A stretch of DNA of 64,000 nt, from contig RZZW01000008.1 in assembly GCA_009929695.1 (NCBI GenBank), positions 1 through 64,000 of the forward strand. Reading direction: 5' to 3'. The first letter of the stretch is position 1; every line of letters starts with the position of its first letter. A program made the translations under genes and the position numbers. Shown in pieces: positions 26,554 through 35,768 of the stretch. This stretch comes from Clostridia bacterium. Its GTDB lineage: Bacteria; Bacillota; Clostridia; Oscillospirales; Ruminococcaceae. The notes beneath the pieces are model-generated. The model was not told the origin of the DNA and made no database searches. It saw only the letters and a program-made list of their open reading frames with translations.

Positions 26554-27333
26554 TTATTGCATTGCTGTCAAGCCGCCGTCAACTGTCAAAATTTGACCGC
26601 TGATGAATGCCGCGCCCTCGCTGCAAAGAAACAGCGTCGCGGCGGCGATGTCTTTTCCGACACCGATGCGCCCGAGCGGGATGCGGTCTACGAGCGTCGC
26701 GTAAAATGTGGGGTCGTCAAGCAGGGCGGTGTTGATTGGCGTGCGCACGAAGGTCGGCGCTATTGCGTTGCAGTTTATGCCGTGCTTGCCCCACTCGCAC
26801 GCGAGCTGCTTTGTGTACATATTTACAGCACCCTTGCTCGCGCAATAGGCGGCGTAGTTTTGCTTTGTTCCGATGAAGCTTTTAACGGAGGAAATGTTGA
26901 CAATGCGGCCTTTTTTGGCGGGAATCATCATCTTTTTGCCGACGGTGCGTGTGACGATGTGCGTGCCCTTGACGTTTATGTCCATGACGCGGTCAAAGCT
27001 GTCGTCGTCGTAATCCTCGGCGGGAAGAAGCTTGTTTATGCCTGCGCTGTTTATTAAAAGGTCGATTGCGCCGAGTGTGCTGCCGATTTTGTCGACCATT
27101 TCTTCGACGCTCGCGCTGCTTGTGACGTCGCAGGGGAGCGCGAGGAATTTGCTGCCGCATTTATCGGCTGTCTCCTGCAAAAACGCGGCCTTTTCGGGGT
27201 GCCCGCCGCATACGGCAACGTCAACGCCGCTTTGCAGCAGCGCTTCGGCTATCGCAGCACCAAGCCCGCTTGTGCCGCCCGTGACGAGCGCGACCTTGCC
27301 TGACATAGAAAATATATTTTTATAGTCGTCCAT
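26554..27333 (-). CDS. SDR oxidoreductase, gluconate 5-dehydrogenase-like
   Basis: A 259-residue short-chain dehydrogenase: TGGTSGLG (18-25) for NAD(P) binding, NSAGIN, catalytic Ser in NISSVKS and YCASKGAV (Tyr/Lys pair), and the C-terminal GQILTVDGGLT. The closest textbook groups are gluconate 5-dehydrogenase and KduD, which act on sugar acids. It is the fourth gene of the leftward operon, 30 bp before the YiaL-like gene. Substrate unknown. Confidence 0.85.
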   Translation of the reverse strand: MDDYKNIFSMSGKVALVTGGTSGLGAAIAEALLQSGVDVAVCGGHPEKAAFLQETADKCGSKFLALPCDVTSSASVEEMVDKIGSTLGAIDLLINSAGINKLLPAEDYDDDSFDRVMDINVKGTHIVTRTVGKKMMIPAKKGRIVNISSVKSFIGTKQNYAAYCASKGAVNMYTKQLACEWGKHGINCNAIAPTFVRTPINTALLDDPTFYATLVDRIPLGRIGVGKDIAAATLFLCSEGAAFISGQILTVDGGLTAMQ

Positions 27334-27359
27334 TTTAAAATACTCCTTATAAATAGGTA

Positions 27360-27395
27360 ATGTGCAAAAGATTCTTCGCTGCGCTCAGAATGACA
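27360..27395. repeat. Family A dispersed repeat, single half
   Basis: One family A half (TGCAAAAGATTCTTCGCTGC then GCTCAGAATGACA), in the spacer between the cyclase and SDR genes and next to a family B element. Confidence 0.85.
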
Positions 27396-27410
27396 AGAAA
27401 CGTATGTATC

Positions 27411-27491
27411 GTAGGGCGTGACGACCTCGGCACGCCGTTAGCTTTGTGCAAACTGTCGGTATCCGGCGCGCCGAGTCGTCGCGCCCTACGG
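27411..27491. repeat. Family B GTAGGG-ended palindromic element
   Basis: 81 bp element beginning GTAGGGCGTGACGACCTCGG and ending with the near reverse complement CGAGTCGTCGCGCCCTACG. A second copy lies at 35769-35842 and a half copy near 52185. Confidence 0.88.
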
Positions 27492-27560
27492 TGTAATGGC
27501 GTTCGGAAATCTTTAAAAACAACGCGTGTCAGAAGCACTGGCACGCGTTGAATTGTGTAA

Positions 27561-28253
27561 TTATTTGCTAAATTCGCCAAGACCCTCGATTGCGTATGCG
27601 CGCACGGGGCAGCTGTCAAGACCCTTGATGGGCAGCGGGCTATAGCTCATGAAGAAAATGTCGCTTGAGAGGTGCTCAAGATTGCGCAGAACCTCAAGGA
27701 AAACGATGTTTTTCGCCATGAGAATGTCGTGGAACGGTTTGACGTTCTCGAGAGAGTCCTCGATTGAAACGCCATCGCCGAAGCCTACGCATTTTACGTT
27801 TTTCTCGGCAAACCATTTTGCGCTGTCCTCGCCGACGACGAGACGCTTATCTGTCGGGCCGTTTGTCGCGGGTGTGAAGGGCGGAATTTTGTACGGGCTG
27901 TCAAGAATGACGATATCGCCCTCTTTTACGCGGTCGCCGCAGGCGGCTTCGAGGTCTGCGCCTGTGATCTGCGCGTTCTCGGGCAGCTTGTCGAGCGCTA
28001 CGTATACTGCTCTGCCCATAAATGTTGTAAGCGGCAGCGCCTCGACGTCGGGCCACTCATCGTCGTGATGATAAGGGCACTCGCAGTGTGTGCCGAGGTG
28101 GCTCATCAAGTCCATGATTGTGTGATAGTCGGGGATTGATCCACCTGTGTTGAAGCGGTACATATGGCAGCGGCGCGATTCTGTTTTGGGGTCGAGGTGC
28201 TTTGTGAGGTCTACAATTCTGAGATTACCCATTTCGTAAACAACTTGTTCCAT
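27561..28253 (-). CDS. Cyclase-family (kynurenine formamidase-like) hydrolase
   Basis: A 230-residue member of the cyclase family (PF04199 type), metal enzymes that open cyclic imides, lactones or formamides. The signature HxGTHxDxPxH reads HLGTHCECPYH (His52, His56, Glu58, His62), so the usual Asp ligand is Glu. Further pieces are VILDSPYKIPPFTP, GVSIEDSLENVKPFHDILM and the C-terminal PVRAYAIEG. ATG 28253 is the start. In the operon it lies between a ketopantoate-reductase-like gene and an SDR; ring opening of a lactone or lactam intermediate is a reasonable but unproven role. Confidence 0.85.
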   Translation of the reverse strand: MEQVVYEMGNLRIVDLTKHLDPKTESRRCHMYRFNTGGSIPDYHTIMDLMSHLGTHCECPYHHDDEWPDVEALPLTTFMGRAVYVALDKLPENAQITGADLEAACGDRVKEGDIVILDSPYKIPPFTPATNGPTDKRLVVGEDSAKWFAEKNVKCVGFGDGVSIEDSLENVKPFHDILMAKNIVFLEVLRNLEHLSSDIFFMSYSPLPIKGLDSCPVRAYAIEGLGEFSK

Positions 28254-28330
28254 GATATTGTCTCCTTAATATTTGATATATCCGCAAAACGTTTTGTTTC
28301 GCATGATTAATTATTTAACGCACAAAAAAA

Positions 28331-29251
28331 TTATTTCTGTGCTGCCTTTGCCTCCATCGCGTGAATGAGCTGAACGAGAAGTGTGTGCGTCGGCGCGGGC
28401 ACGCCGCATTTTTGGCTTGCGCGCACGATGCTGCCGCTTATTGTGTCAACCTCTGTGCGTCTGCCGTCGCGTAAATCTGCATATATGCTTGTGAGGCCGT
28501 TTGGGCCGTTGTCACAGACAGCCTTCACCTCGGCGAGCTTTTCTTCGTAATCAAAGTGCATTCCCATGCCCTCGGCCACTTCAACGGCCTCTTTTACAAG
28601 CTGACAGCACGCGCTCCACGCGTTTGCGTCTGTCGCGATGAAGCCAATCGGAACTTGAAGCACGCCTGTGAGGGCGCTTATTGAAACGTTTGTGAACATC
28701 TTGTTCCAAATCAGCTTTTGCACATCGCAATCAACGGCACACTCTAAATCGCACGCGGTGAATGCGTCGGAAATGTGCTGCAAATGCGTGCTGTCGCCTT
28801 GAGTGCAGCCTATGACGGTTTTGCCGATGCCGCCGTGACGGATTTCACCGAGCGAAATAAGGCTTGCGTTGTGCTGCGTTGCACCTATGACGGCGTGAGC
28901 ACAGTCGGCAAAATTCAAGAGCACGTCCTCGTGTCCACTTCCGTTTTGAAGCGTGAGAATATATGTTTCATCACCGATAATGCTCTGATTATTTTTCAAA
29001 GCCGTGTCGCTGAACATCGCTTTTACAAATATAACTACTAAATCAACCGGCTCCATGCCCGATGTGTCGCAGGTGGCTTTGGGGTGATATGTCTTTTTGG
29101 CGCCGTCCTTTTCCTCGACGACTATTCCGTCGCAGTTTATTTTGTTTACAAGCGCCTCGTTCACGTCGATGACTGTCACGTCGTGCTCTTTGCTTAAATA
29201 GGCGCTGAACAAGCCGCCCATTGCGCCTGCTCCTAAAATTGCAATTCTCAT
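28331..29251 (-). CDS. Ketopantoate reductase-family dehydrogenase
   Basis: A 306-residue PanE/ApbA-family 2-keto acid reductase. N-terminal Rossmann fold with GAGAMGGLFSAYLS (8-21), central TLQNGSGHEDVL, and the catalytic Lys in QKLIWNKMFTNVSISALTGV. True PanE makes pantoate, but members in catabolic operons reduce other 2-keto acids; with this operon the latter is likelier. It starts 12 bp after the GntR gene and is second in the left arm. Confidence 0.82.
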   Translation of the reverse strand: MRIAILGAGAMGGLFSAYLSKEHDVTVIDVNEALVNKINCDGIVVEEKDGAKKTYHPKATCDTSGMEPVDLVVIFVKAMFSDTALKNNQSIIGDETYILTLQNGSGHEDVLLNFADCAHAVIGATQHNASLISLGEIRHGGIGKTVIGCTQGDSTHLQHISDAFTACDLECAVDCDVQKLIWNKMFTNVSISALTGVLQVPIGFIATDANAWSACCQLVKEAVEVAEGMGMHFDYEEKLAEVKAVCDNGPNGLTSIYADLRDGRRTEVDTISGSIVRASQKCGVPAPTHTLLVQLIHAMEAKAAQK

Positions 29252-29263
29252 AAAAAGCTCCTT

Positions 29264-29959
29264 TTATACAAGTTCAAAATAATCGGGATATTTTTCCGCC
29301 GCTAAAGGTATTTGCTCGCACAGGCGTGTGTAAAAATGTTGAAGCGCGCGGCATGCCGTTGCGTTGTCGCGCTTTTCGAGAGCTTCTAAAACAGCGCGGC
29401 ATTCAAGCAGCGCCGTTTCACAGTTTTCGGGCTGTGAGGCAATCAGGTGGAATAAACGGTATAAATCTGCGCCCGCGTACTGTAAAGAGTCCCACACGGT
29501 GTCAAGATTGGCAAGCTCATACAGCAGCTTGTAAAATTTGAAAACATGGCGCACGGCGCCGTCGTAATCCTCAGTTGCTACGCAGTATTGCTGCTGTGAA
29601 AGATTGCGGCGAAGCGGCTCAAAATCCTCAGAGGATATGCGCACTGTGTACAAAAGCTCAAGCACGGATGTGCCTGACTGCGACTGCGCCCACGCCGCCT
29701 GCTCTGCGCGGTCAGCGTGAATGCGCGTGACAAAAGCGCCGCGCTGCGGAATTTGCTCCACAAGATTTTCGCGGCCTAATTTACCCATTACGTTATGCAT
29801 GGGCGTTCTGCTCATGCTTGCGGAATTTGCAAGCTCTACTTCATTAAGCTTTTCTCCTGGGCGCAGAAGAAGCTCCAAAATACTGAGCTTTAATATACGA
29901 TAAGCAAATTGACGAGCGTCCTCAGTTGCAAATCGTTGTAATTTTGCCAAAATAGGCAT
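29264..29959 (-). CDS. GntR-family regulator, left arm
   Basis: A 231-residue GntR-type regulator. An N-terminal winged helix (about 10-75) carries LRPGEKLNEVELANSASMSR and QRGAFVTRI; the C-terminal helical domain is FCD-like but short on obvious metal ligands. ATG 29959 has GGAGG 12 bp upstream; a TTG at 29971 abuts that site and is rejected. It heads the leftward operon and faces a second GntR gene across the shared control region. Confidence 0.82.
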   Translation of the reverse strand: MPILAKLQRFATEDARQFAYRILKLSILELLLRPGEKLNEVELANSASMSRTPMHNVMGKLGRENLVEQIPQRGAFVTRIHADRAEQAAWAQSQSGTSVLELLYTVRISSEDFEPLRRNLSQQQYCVATEDYDGAVRHVFKFYKLLYELANLDTVWDSLQYAGADLYRLFHLIASQPENCETALLECRAVLEALEKRDNATACRALQHFYTRLCEQIPLAAEKYPDYFELV

Positions 29960-30355
29960 ATATTTGCACAACCTCCGTTAATATGTATTGTTAAATTGCA
30001 CAAAAGCGCATTTAGAACAAAAAAATTGCCAATTTGTGGCTTACTATGCGCGTTTTGAAGCTTTTAAAACTATGTAATCAAAAATAGCTTGAATGCATCT
30101 TTGACTTTTTTTATTATAACATTTGCCAATAAAAAAATCAACAAATAAATTGATTTTTGTATTTTTTGTTAATAATTTTCAAAAAAAGCCTTGCACAATG
30201 ATAAAAAGTGTGATATTTTATATTAGGCAAGCAAATAGTCTCGCAGAGAACACCCCTTTGTTTTTCAAGCTTGTATGCATTTTTTCTTGAGGCGATTGTG
30301 CAAAATGACCAAAATGAGTTTTGCTTTTTAAGCGTTTAGAACAAGGAGTATGGTT
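29960..30355. promoter_or_regulatory. Divergent control region between the two GntR genes
   Basis: A 396 bp AT-rich gap with no gene. On the plus strand TTGCAC (30191-30196), a 17 bp spacer and TATTTT (30214-30219) form a likely promoter for the right arm. Directly after it AGGCAAGCAAAT (30225-30236) recurs as AGGCAAGTAAAA (31098-31109) in the same place after a TATAAT before the transporter gene, so it is a candidate GntR operator. AGGAG lies just before the right-arm start. The left-arm promoter is not certain. Confidence 0.55.
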
Positions 30356-31075
30356 ATGGAGCAAATTATTAAGAAAACCGAGAGCGCTCCCGCAGGTAAA
30401 AGTATATATGAGGATTTGCGAAAACGCATTTTATCCTTTGAGCTTTTGCCGGGCGATGTGCTGAGTGAAAACACATTATCCGCACAGACAAACATCAGCC
30501 GCCCATTTGTAAGAGAGGCTCTCGCAGAGCTTGTTGAAGAGGGCTACGTGGTTGTTTATCCTCAAAAGGGGACAGTGGTCAGCCTGATAAGCATTGACCG
30601 CGTGCGGCAGTCTGTCTTTTTGCGCTCGGTGCTTGAACACGCCGTTGTGGAAAAATTATGTGCACAGCGCTTAACGCCCGAGCAGGCGGAGAGCTTGGAG
30701 GAAAATCTAAAGCGTCAGCGAGCCTTGCTTGAAAATCAAGACGTTTACAACATGCTTATAGAGGATGACACAATGCATCATCTATTATATGAGTTTGCGG
30801 GAAATGACCGCGCCGAAGCATCGTTTCGCATGTTGAACAGCGACCAAATGCGCACGCGGCATCTGCAAATGCAAACCTTCAGCTACAACCCGCGCGTTCA
30901 ATTATCCTCTATGTCAGGTTGGGAAAACTGCCTCTTAGAGCACCGAATGCTCATCGACTCCATCAAAAAGGGAGACGCCGAGGCGGCATGCCTTATAAAT
31001 AATAATCACATCAATTCATTATTGTGGAACGCTGAAAATCTGCAAAAGATTTATCCGCAATACTTTACAAAGTAG
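30356..31075 (+). CDS. GntR/FadR-family regulator, right arm
   Basis: A 239-residue GntR regulator with an N-terminal winged helix (LRKRILSFELLPGDVLSENT; SRPFVREALAELVEEGYVVV; QKGTVVSLI) and a helical FCD-type effector domain containing HHLLYEFAGN and a late HRMLIDSI, where His residues often bind metal. ATG 30356 is 7-8 bp after AAGGAG; the in-frame ATG at 30350 is too close. Likely controls the transporter and catabolic genes to its right in response to the substrate or an intermediate. Confidence 0.87.
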   Translation: MEQIIKKTESAPAGKSIYEDLRKRILSFELLPGDVLSENTLSAQTNISRPFVREALAELVEEGYVVVYPQKGTVVSLISIDRVRQSVFLRSVLEHAVVEKLCAQRLTPEQAESLEENLKRQRALLENQDVYNMLIEDDTMHHLLYEFAGNDRAEASFRMLNSDQMRTRHLQMQTFSYNPRVQLSSMSGWENCLLEHRMLIDSIKKGDAEAACLINNNHINSLLWNAENLQKIYPQYFTK

Positions 31076-31087
31076 CCTCACGATTAA

Positions 31088-31109
31088 GATATAATTCAGG
31101 CAAGTAAAA
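31088..31109 (+). promoter_or_regulatory. Possible promoter/operator before the transporter
   Basis: TATAAT within GATATAATTC (31089-31098) followed by AGGCAAGTAAAA (31098-31109), the same 12 bp motif found after the right-arm promoter at 30225. No good -35 is seen, so this is a weak call. Confidence 0.4.
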
Positions 31110-31186
31110 AAGAAAGGCAGGTATATTTTGTTTTTTCGCTCAACGGCTCTTTGCCGTAAACATTTATTTATAGGAGGAATCTAATC

Positions 31187-32593
31187 TTGGAATACGTTAT
31201 AGGTATAGTTCTACTATTAACATTCTTTGGTCTAGCATGGTACTGCATTAAAGGCCACAACTTGATGATTGGCTTTTTAATGATTTCCGTCGTGTGGACA
31301 GTTCTGCCGCTTGTCGGTACATACTTCGTCAGCCCTGAGTTTCTTGCTGCCAACCCCGTTTTAATTTTCGGTGGCGAAAGCGGCAACAAGCTTGTTGACA
31401 TTCTCAACGCCATCTATCAGGCTGCACCTGAGGGATGGGGCACAACGCTTGTCAACGTTTGCTGGGGCGCATGGTTCGGCCGCGTCTTGATGGAGACAAA
31501 CATCGCCTCCACCTTGATCCGCAAAACTGTTGAGCTTGGCGGCGACAAGCCGGTTATCACAGTTACATTGCTCAACGTTGTCACAGCGCTTATCTTCACC
31601 GCCATGACCGGTGCAGGCCCTGTTATCGCCATCGGCGTTATCGTTCTGCCCATCATGATGTCTCTTGGCGTTCCCAAGGCTGTCGCAATGTTCTCCTTCA
31701 TGGGTTCTGTTGCCGCAGGTATTTACATGAACCCTGTCAACTTTGCACAGTATCGCGCATTCTTCATCGCAACAGATGAGATGCCCGAATTTACTCTTGG
31801 TTGGTATGCTTCGCACTGGGGCTACTATGCAATGGCAATCATGCTTGTTGCGACAACAGTGCTTGCAGCTATCTACATGAAAAAGGCGAAAACAAGCCAC
31901 GCATGGGCTGCCCAGACACGTGCGTCAGGCCGTTCAAACGTTTCAGAGCAAAAGGACGCTCCGATATACACACTTATCCTGCCTATCGTTCCTGTCGTGC
32001 TTAAAATTTGGCTTGACTTCTCGGTTATCGGCGGATTTATCATCGCGGGCTTCCTCGCATTGCTGCTTTGCGGCAAGCTCAAGAGCGGCTTTAAAGAAGG
32101 CTGCCAGCTTGTAAATAAGCTTTATTATGACGGCGTTGTCGACACAGCTCCGCTCATCGGCTTCCTGCTTACACTTCCTATGTTCAACAAAGTTGCCACA
32201 TATGCCTCACCGTATTTCAAGGCTGTTTTGGGCAACATAATGCCGAAAAGCGAAATCGTTGTTTGCATAGTTTTCGCAATTCTTCTCGGCATGGGCTTGT
32301 TCCGCGGCCCGATGACACTCGTCGGCTGCGGCGCTGCAACACTTGGCGTTTTGTCAAACGTTGCAAGCTTCTCTGTTCCGTTCCTTTACGCTGTATTTGC
32401 AATTCCGACAATCACAGTCAACATCGGCAGCTGCATCACGCAGTCATGGGTTGCGTGGGGTCTTGCATACACGAAGGTTGAGTCTAAAGACTTCCTCAAG
32501 CTTTCTATTCCAAATGCTTACCTCGCAGGTGTTTTGCAGTATGTGCTGACATTTGCGCTTCTCACCGGTTTAGGTGCCGCTTGGTTTGCATAA
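31187..32593 (+). CDS. Organic-anion transporter (ion-transporter superfamily)
   Basis: A 468-residue membrane protein with about twelve hydrophobic segments arranged as two related halves, resembling CitMHS/GntP-type secondary transporters for organic acids. Segments typical of the superfamily are the re-entrant-like MTGAGPVIAIGVIVLP and the C-terminal counterpart GLFRGPMTLVGCGAATL. TTG 31187 is chosen because AGGAGG lies 8 bp upstream. As the only transporter of the right arm it probably imports the island's substrate, an acid; identity unknown. Confidence 0.75.
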   Translation: MEYVIGIVLLLTFFGLAWYCIKGHNLMIGFLMISVVWTVLPLVGTYFVSPEFLAANPVLIFGGESGNKLVDILNAIYQAAPEGWGTTLVNVCWGAWFGRVLMETNIASTLIRKTVELGGDKPVITVTLLNVVTALIFTAMTGAGPVIAIGVIVLPIMMSLGVPKAVAMFSFMGSVAAGIYMNPVNFAQYRAFFIATDEMPEFTLGWYASHWGYYAMAIMLVATTVLAAIYMKKAKTSHAWAAQTRASGRSNVSEQKDAPIYTLILPIVPVVLKIWLDFSVIGGFIIAGFLALLLCGKLKSGFKEGCQLVNKLYYDGVVDTAPLIGFLLTLPMFNKVATYASPYFKAVLGNIMPKSEIVVCIVFAILLGMGLFRGPMTLVGCGAATLGVLSNVASFSVPFLYAVFAIPTITVNIGSCITQSWVAWGLAYTKVESKDFLKLSIPNAYLAGVLQYVLTFALLTGLGAAWFA

Positions 32594-32642
32594 AAACTAA
32601 ATAGCTTTTCTCTCATTTGCCTGAAAATATCTATCGAAACCC

Positions 32643-32703
32643 GCTGCTTGCATTCGGCAAAGCTCCATGTTATGCATGACGGCTTTGCCGGATGCAGCAG
32701 CCT
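32643..32703 (+). terminator. Hairpin after the transporter
   Basis: Long inverted repeat GCTGCTTGCAT...CGGCAAAGC / GCTTTGCCG...ATGCAGCAGC, then CTTTATTT. It separates transporter and HyuA-like gene and may limit read-through. Confidence 0.7.
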
Positions 32704-32802
32704 TTATTTAATATTTACTAAGCTTATATTTGGAAACAATCGCTTTGCAACCCCGCAGGGCGTTTATATTAAAACACATCACAAACAATCTTGGAGGTCA
32801 AC

Positions 32803-34944
32803 ATGGCAGAAAGTATACGCGCAGCTGTCCGCATGGGTATCGACGTAGGCGGAACCTACACAAAATGTGTGGCAATGGACAATGTAACTCATAAAATTAT
32901 CGGTAAAAATGAAGTGAAAACTACGCATGACCACAAGGACGGCGTTGCCGCCGGCGTTGTGCAGAGCTTTCAAAACTGTATGCGTGAAAACGATATTCAC
33001 CCCGAGGACGTAGTTTTCGTCGCACACTCAACAACACAGGCTACAAACGCTTTTATCGAGGGCGACGTGGCGAAGGTCGGCGTTGTCGGCATCGCGGGCG
33101 GCGGTCTTGAGGGGATTTTGGCGAAAGGTCAGCTCGCCCTTAAAGATATCGTTCTCGACCCGAAGGTAGGGCGTATTATAAAGGTATATAACGCATTTAT
33201 AAAGAAAAAGCAGCTCACAGACGACGTTATCAACGCGAATATCGACAACCTGTTAAATCAGGGCGCACAGGTGCTTGTGTCGTCGATGGCGTTCGGTGTT
33301 GACAGCATGGAGGAGGAGCAGCTCATCTATAACTGCGCCCAAAAACGCGATATTTCCGTGACAATGGCCTCTGACATCACAAAGCTTTACGGCCTCACAC
33401 GCCGCACACGCACAGCCGCTATCAACGCGTCTATTCTGCCTAAAATGATGATGACAGCCAACGCGACGGAGAGCTCTGTGCGCGCGGCGGGCATCACTGT
33501 TCCGCTCATGATAATGCGCGGCGACGGCGGCGTTATGGAGATAAGCGAAATGCGCAAGCGCCCCATTTTGACAGCACTTTCAGGCCCTGCCGCATCCGTT
33601 ATGGGCTCGCTGATGTATTTGCGTGCATCTAACGCAATTTACTTTGAAGTCGGCGGCACAACAACAAATATCGGCGTTATCAAAAACGGCCGTCCGGGTG
33701 TTGACTACGCCAAAATCGGCGGACACGACACCTACATAAACTCGCTTGACGTGCGTATTCTCGGCTGCGCGGGCGGCTCAATGGTTCGCATCAACTCAAA
33801 CAGCGTCGAGGACGTCGGCCCTCGCTCGGCACATATCGCGGGTTGCGAATACGCCTGCTTTACGCCCGAGGAAGAGATTGTCGACCCGCAGATTGAAATG
33901 CTCAGCCCGAAGCCAGGCGACCCGTCTGACTACGTCGCGCTTCGCCTTAAAAACGGCAAGCTAATATGTTTCACAAACACAGACGCGGCAAACGTTTTGG
34001 GGTTGATTGAAGAAAAATATTTTGCGCACGGCAACGCAAACGCAGCGCGCAAGGCGATGCAGCCTGTCGCAGACAAGCTCGGCATCACAGTTGAGGAGCT
34101 TGCGACACAGATACTTGAAAAAGACTTTGAAAAGGTAAACGCCTGCATCAACGCGCTTGCCGACAAATACCAGCTCGACCACGACAGCATGCGTCTTGTG
34201 GGCTGCGGCGGCGGCGCGGCATCGCTTGTGCCTTACTGCGCAAACAAAATGGGCTTGCAGTACAGCATACCCGAAAATGCCGAGGTTATCTCGTCAATCG
34301 GCGTTGCACTTGCAATGGTGCGCGACGTTGTCGAGCGCGTTATCCCGAACCCGAGCCAAGAGGATATCCGCGAGCTTCGCAAGGAGGCTAAAGACCTTGC
34401 AATCAACTCCGGCGCTGACCCCGATTCAGTCGAGGTGCATATCGAGATTGACAACCAAACAGGCAAGGTGACGGCTATCGCAACAGGCTCAACGGAAGTC
34501 AAAACGACAGATTTGCTCAAGGAATGCACAGAAAAAGAGGCCGAGGAGCTTGCAGTTGCAGATTTCGGCACGAAGGTTACAGACGTAAAGCTTGCTGAAA
34601 ATACAGACAAATTCTATGTGTTCACAGGCAAACGCGACGACAAGCTTCCGCTTCGCATTGTTGACAAAAAAGGCTTTATAAAAGTGCAGTGCTCTGACGG
34701 CGACGTTGTGAAATGCAAGGTCAGCGAGTATGCCGATGTTGTAAAGGACATGTGGGAAAACATGGCGGTGTTTAAGACAGATACCGTCCTGCGCCCCGAC
34801 TTCTTCATCTGCGTTGGCCCGCGCGTGTGCGACTATAGCGCGGTAGATTTAGAGCAGCTATTGATGCTTATGGAGCTTGACTCAAGCGACCGCGAGCCTG
34901 ACGAAGAAGTGCTTGTGATCGGCACAGTAACAGAGATACAGTAA
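32803..34944 (+). CDS. HyuA-like hydantoinase/oxoprolinase
   Basis: A 713-residue hydantoinase/oxoprolinase A-type protein. These belong to the ASKHA fold and use ATP to activate a cyclic amide or a ketone/alcohol group. Visible: GIDVGGTYTK (12-21, phosphate loop 1), HSTTQATNAFIEG (75-87), RGDGGVMEI, LSGPAASVMG, and the second phosphate loop FEVGGTTTNIG where Glu replaces the usual Asp. The last 200 residues are a separate mixed alpha/beta region. ATG 32803 has GGAGGT upstream. HyuA enzymes usually need a HyuB partner encoded next door; here no hyuB exists and the next gene is an unrecognised HExxH protein. Confidence 0.82.
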   Translation: MAESIRAAVRMGIDVGGTYTKCVAMDNVTHKIIGKNEVKTTHDHKDGVAAGVVQSFQNCMRENDIHPEDVVFVAHSTTQATNAFIEGDVAKVGVVGIAGGGLEGILAKGQLALKDIVLDPKVGRIIKVYNAFIKKKQLTDDVINANIDNLLNQGAQVLVSSMAFGVDSMEEEQLIYNCAQKRDISVTMASDITKLYGLTRRTRTAAINASILPKMMMTANATESSVRAAGITVPLMIMRGDGGVMEISEMRKRPILTALSGPAASVMGSLMYLRASNAIYFEVGGTTTNIGVIKNGRPGVDYAKIGGHDTYINSLDVRILGCAGGSMVRINSNSVEDVGPRSAHIAGCEYACFTPEEEIVDPQIEMLSPKPGDPSDYVALRLKNGKLICFTNTDAANVLGLIEEKYFAHGNANAARKAMQPVADKLGITVEELATQILEKDFEKVNACINALADKYQLDHDSMRLVGCGGGAASLVPYCANKMGLQYSIPENAEVISSIGVALAMVRDVVERVIPNPSQEDIRELRKEAKDLAINSGADPDSVEVHIEIDNQTGKVTAIATGSTEVKTTDLLKECTEKEAEELAVADFGTKVTDVKLAENTDKFYVFTGKRDDKLPLRIVDKKGFIKVQCSDGDVVKCKVSEYADVVKDMWENMAVFKTDTVLRPDFFICVGPRVCDYSAVDLEQLLMLMELDSSDREPDEEVLVIGTVTEIQ

Positions 34945-34970
34945 AATCTGAAAGGCGGGAAATCCATCTC

Positions 34971-35756
34971 ATGACAAAGGAAACGTTAAAAAAATACATG
35001 GATCCAATTGCGGACGGCCTTTTTGGCAAGCAGCGCGTAAAAAGATATGAAAAACCGCAGTTTGTCGTCCGTCCTCTTGCTATGATGATGGAGGATCTCG
35101 CGGCAATTTCAGACGAAGCTTGGTGCCGCTATTCGTTTTCAAACGAGCCGTTAAACGGCAAGCTTAACGATGAACAGCGCGAGCGATACGGCGCACAATT
35201 TCGCGAGTGCGGCAAGGAATACGCCCAAAAGCTGATGCGCGAAATGGACACCGACAGCCCTGTTATAATGGCGCGCAACTTCAAAATGGATATCAGCTAC
35301 CCGCAGTATCCCGAAAAGACAGACCGCGTGCTCTTTGCGGAATTTCGCGAGCCGAAAAGCATCCGCATATATATGGACGCTGTGAACAGAGCGAAAAAGC
35401 TGCTTGTTGACGACGAGGTGCAGAGAATTTTGACAAATCGTCTTGACGTGAGCAATTTGCTTTTAGCGCACGAGCTGTTTCATTTCGTCGAGGAAAAATA
35501 TAAGGCGGAAATTCCGACGCGCACCGAAAAAATAGAGCTTTGGCACATCGGCGCATTTCGCAACCGCTCGTCGGTAATCGCTTTCAGCGAAATTGCCGCG
35601 ATGTCATTCGCAAAAGAAATCACAGGCATACCGTATTCGCCGTACCTTATGGACGTATTTTTAGTCTACGGCTACAGCCCACAAGAGGCGAGCGGTTTGT
35701 ACGAGACAATGATGGAATACGCCGGCTTAACGCCGCGGTTGCCTGCTGACACTTAG
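34971..35756 (+). CDS. Unrecognised HExxH protein
   Basis: A 261-residue protein I cannot place in a named family. It holds a zinc-protease-like helix LLLAHELFHFVEE with H167-E168-x-x-H171, and 36 residues later a second helix with Glu207 in AFSEIAAMSFAKE, which could be the third ligand of a gluzincin-like site. There is no signal peptide or membrane segment. It begins 26 bp after the HyuA-like gene with AAAGGCGGG upstream, so the two are co-transcribed. It may be the missing hydrolytic partner of that enzyme or a metallopeptidase for a conjugate; both ideas are speculative. Confidence 0.7.
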   Translation: MTKETLKKYMDPIADGLFGKQRVKRYEKPQFVVRPLAMMMEDLAAISDEAWCRYSFSNEPLNGKLNDEQRERYGAQFRECGKEYAQKLMREMDTDSPVIMARNFKMDISYPQYPEKTDRVLFAEFREPKSIRIYMDAVNRAKKLLVDDEVQRILTNRLDVSNLLLAHELFHFVEEKYKAEIPTRTEKIELWHIGAFRNRSSVIAFSEIAAMSFAKEITGIPYSPYLMDVFLVYGYSPQEASGLYETMMEYAGLTPRLPADT

Positions 35757-35768
35757 TGGGGTGCACCT

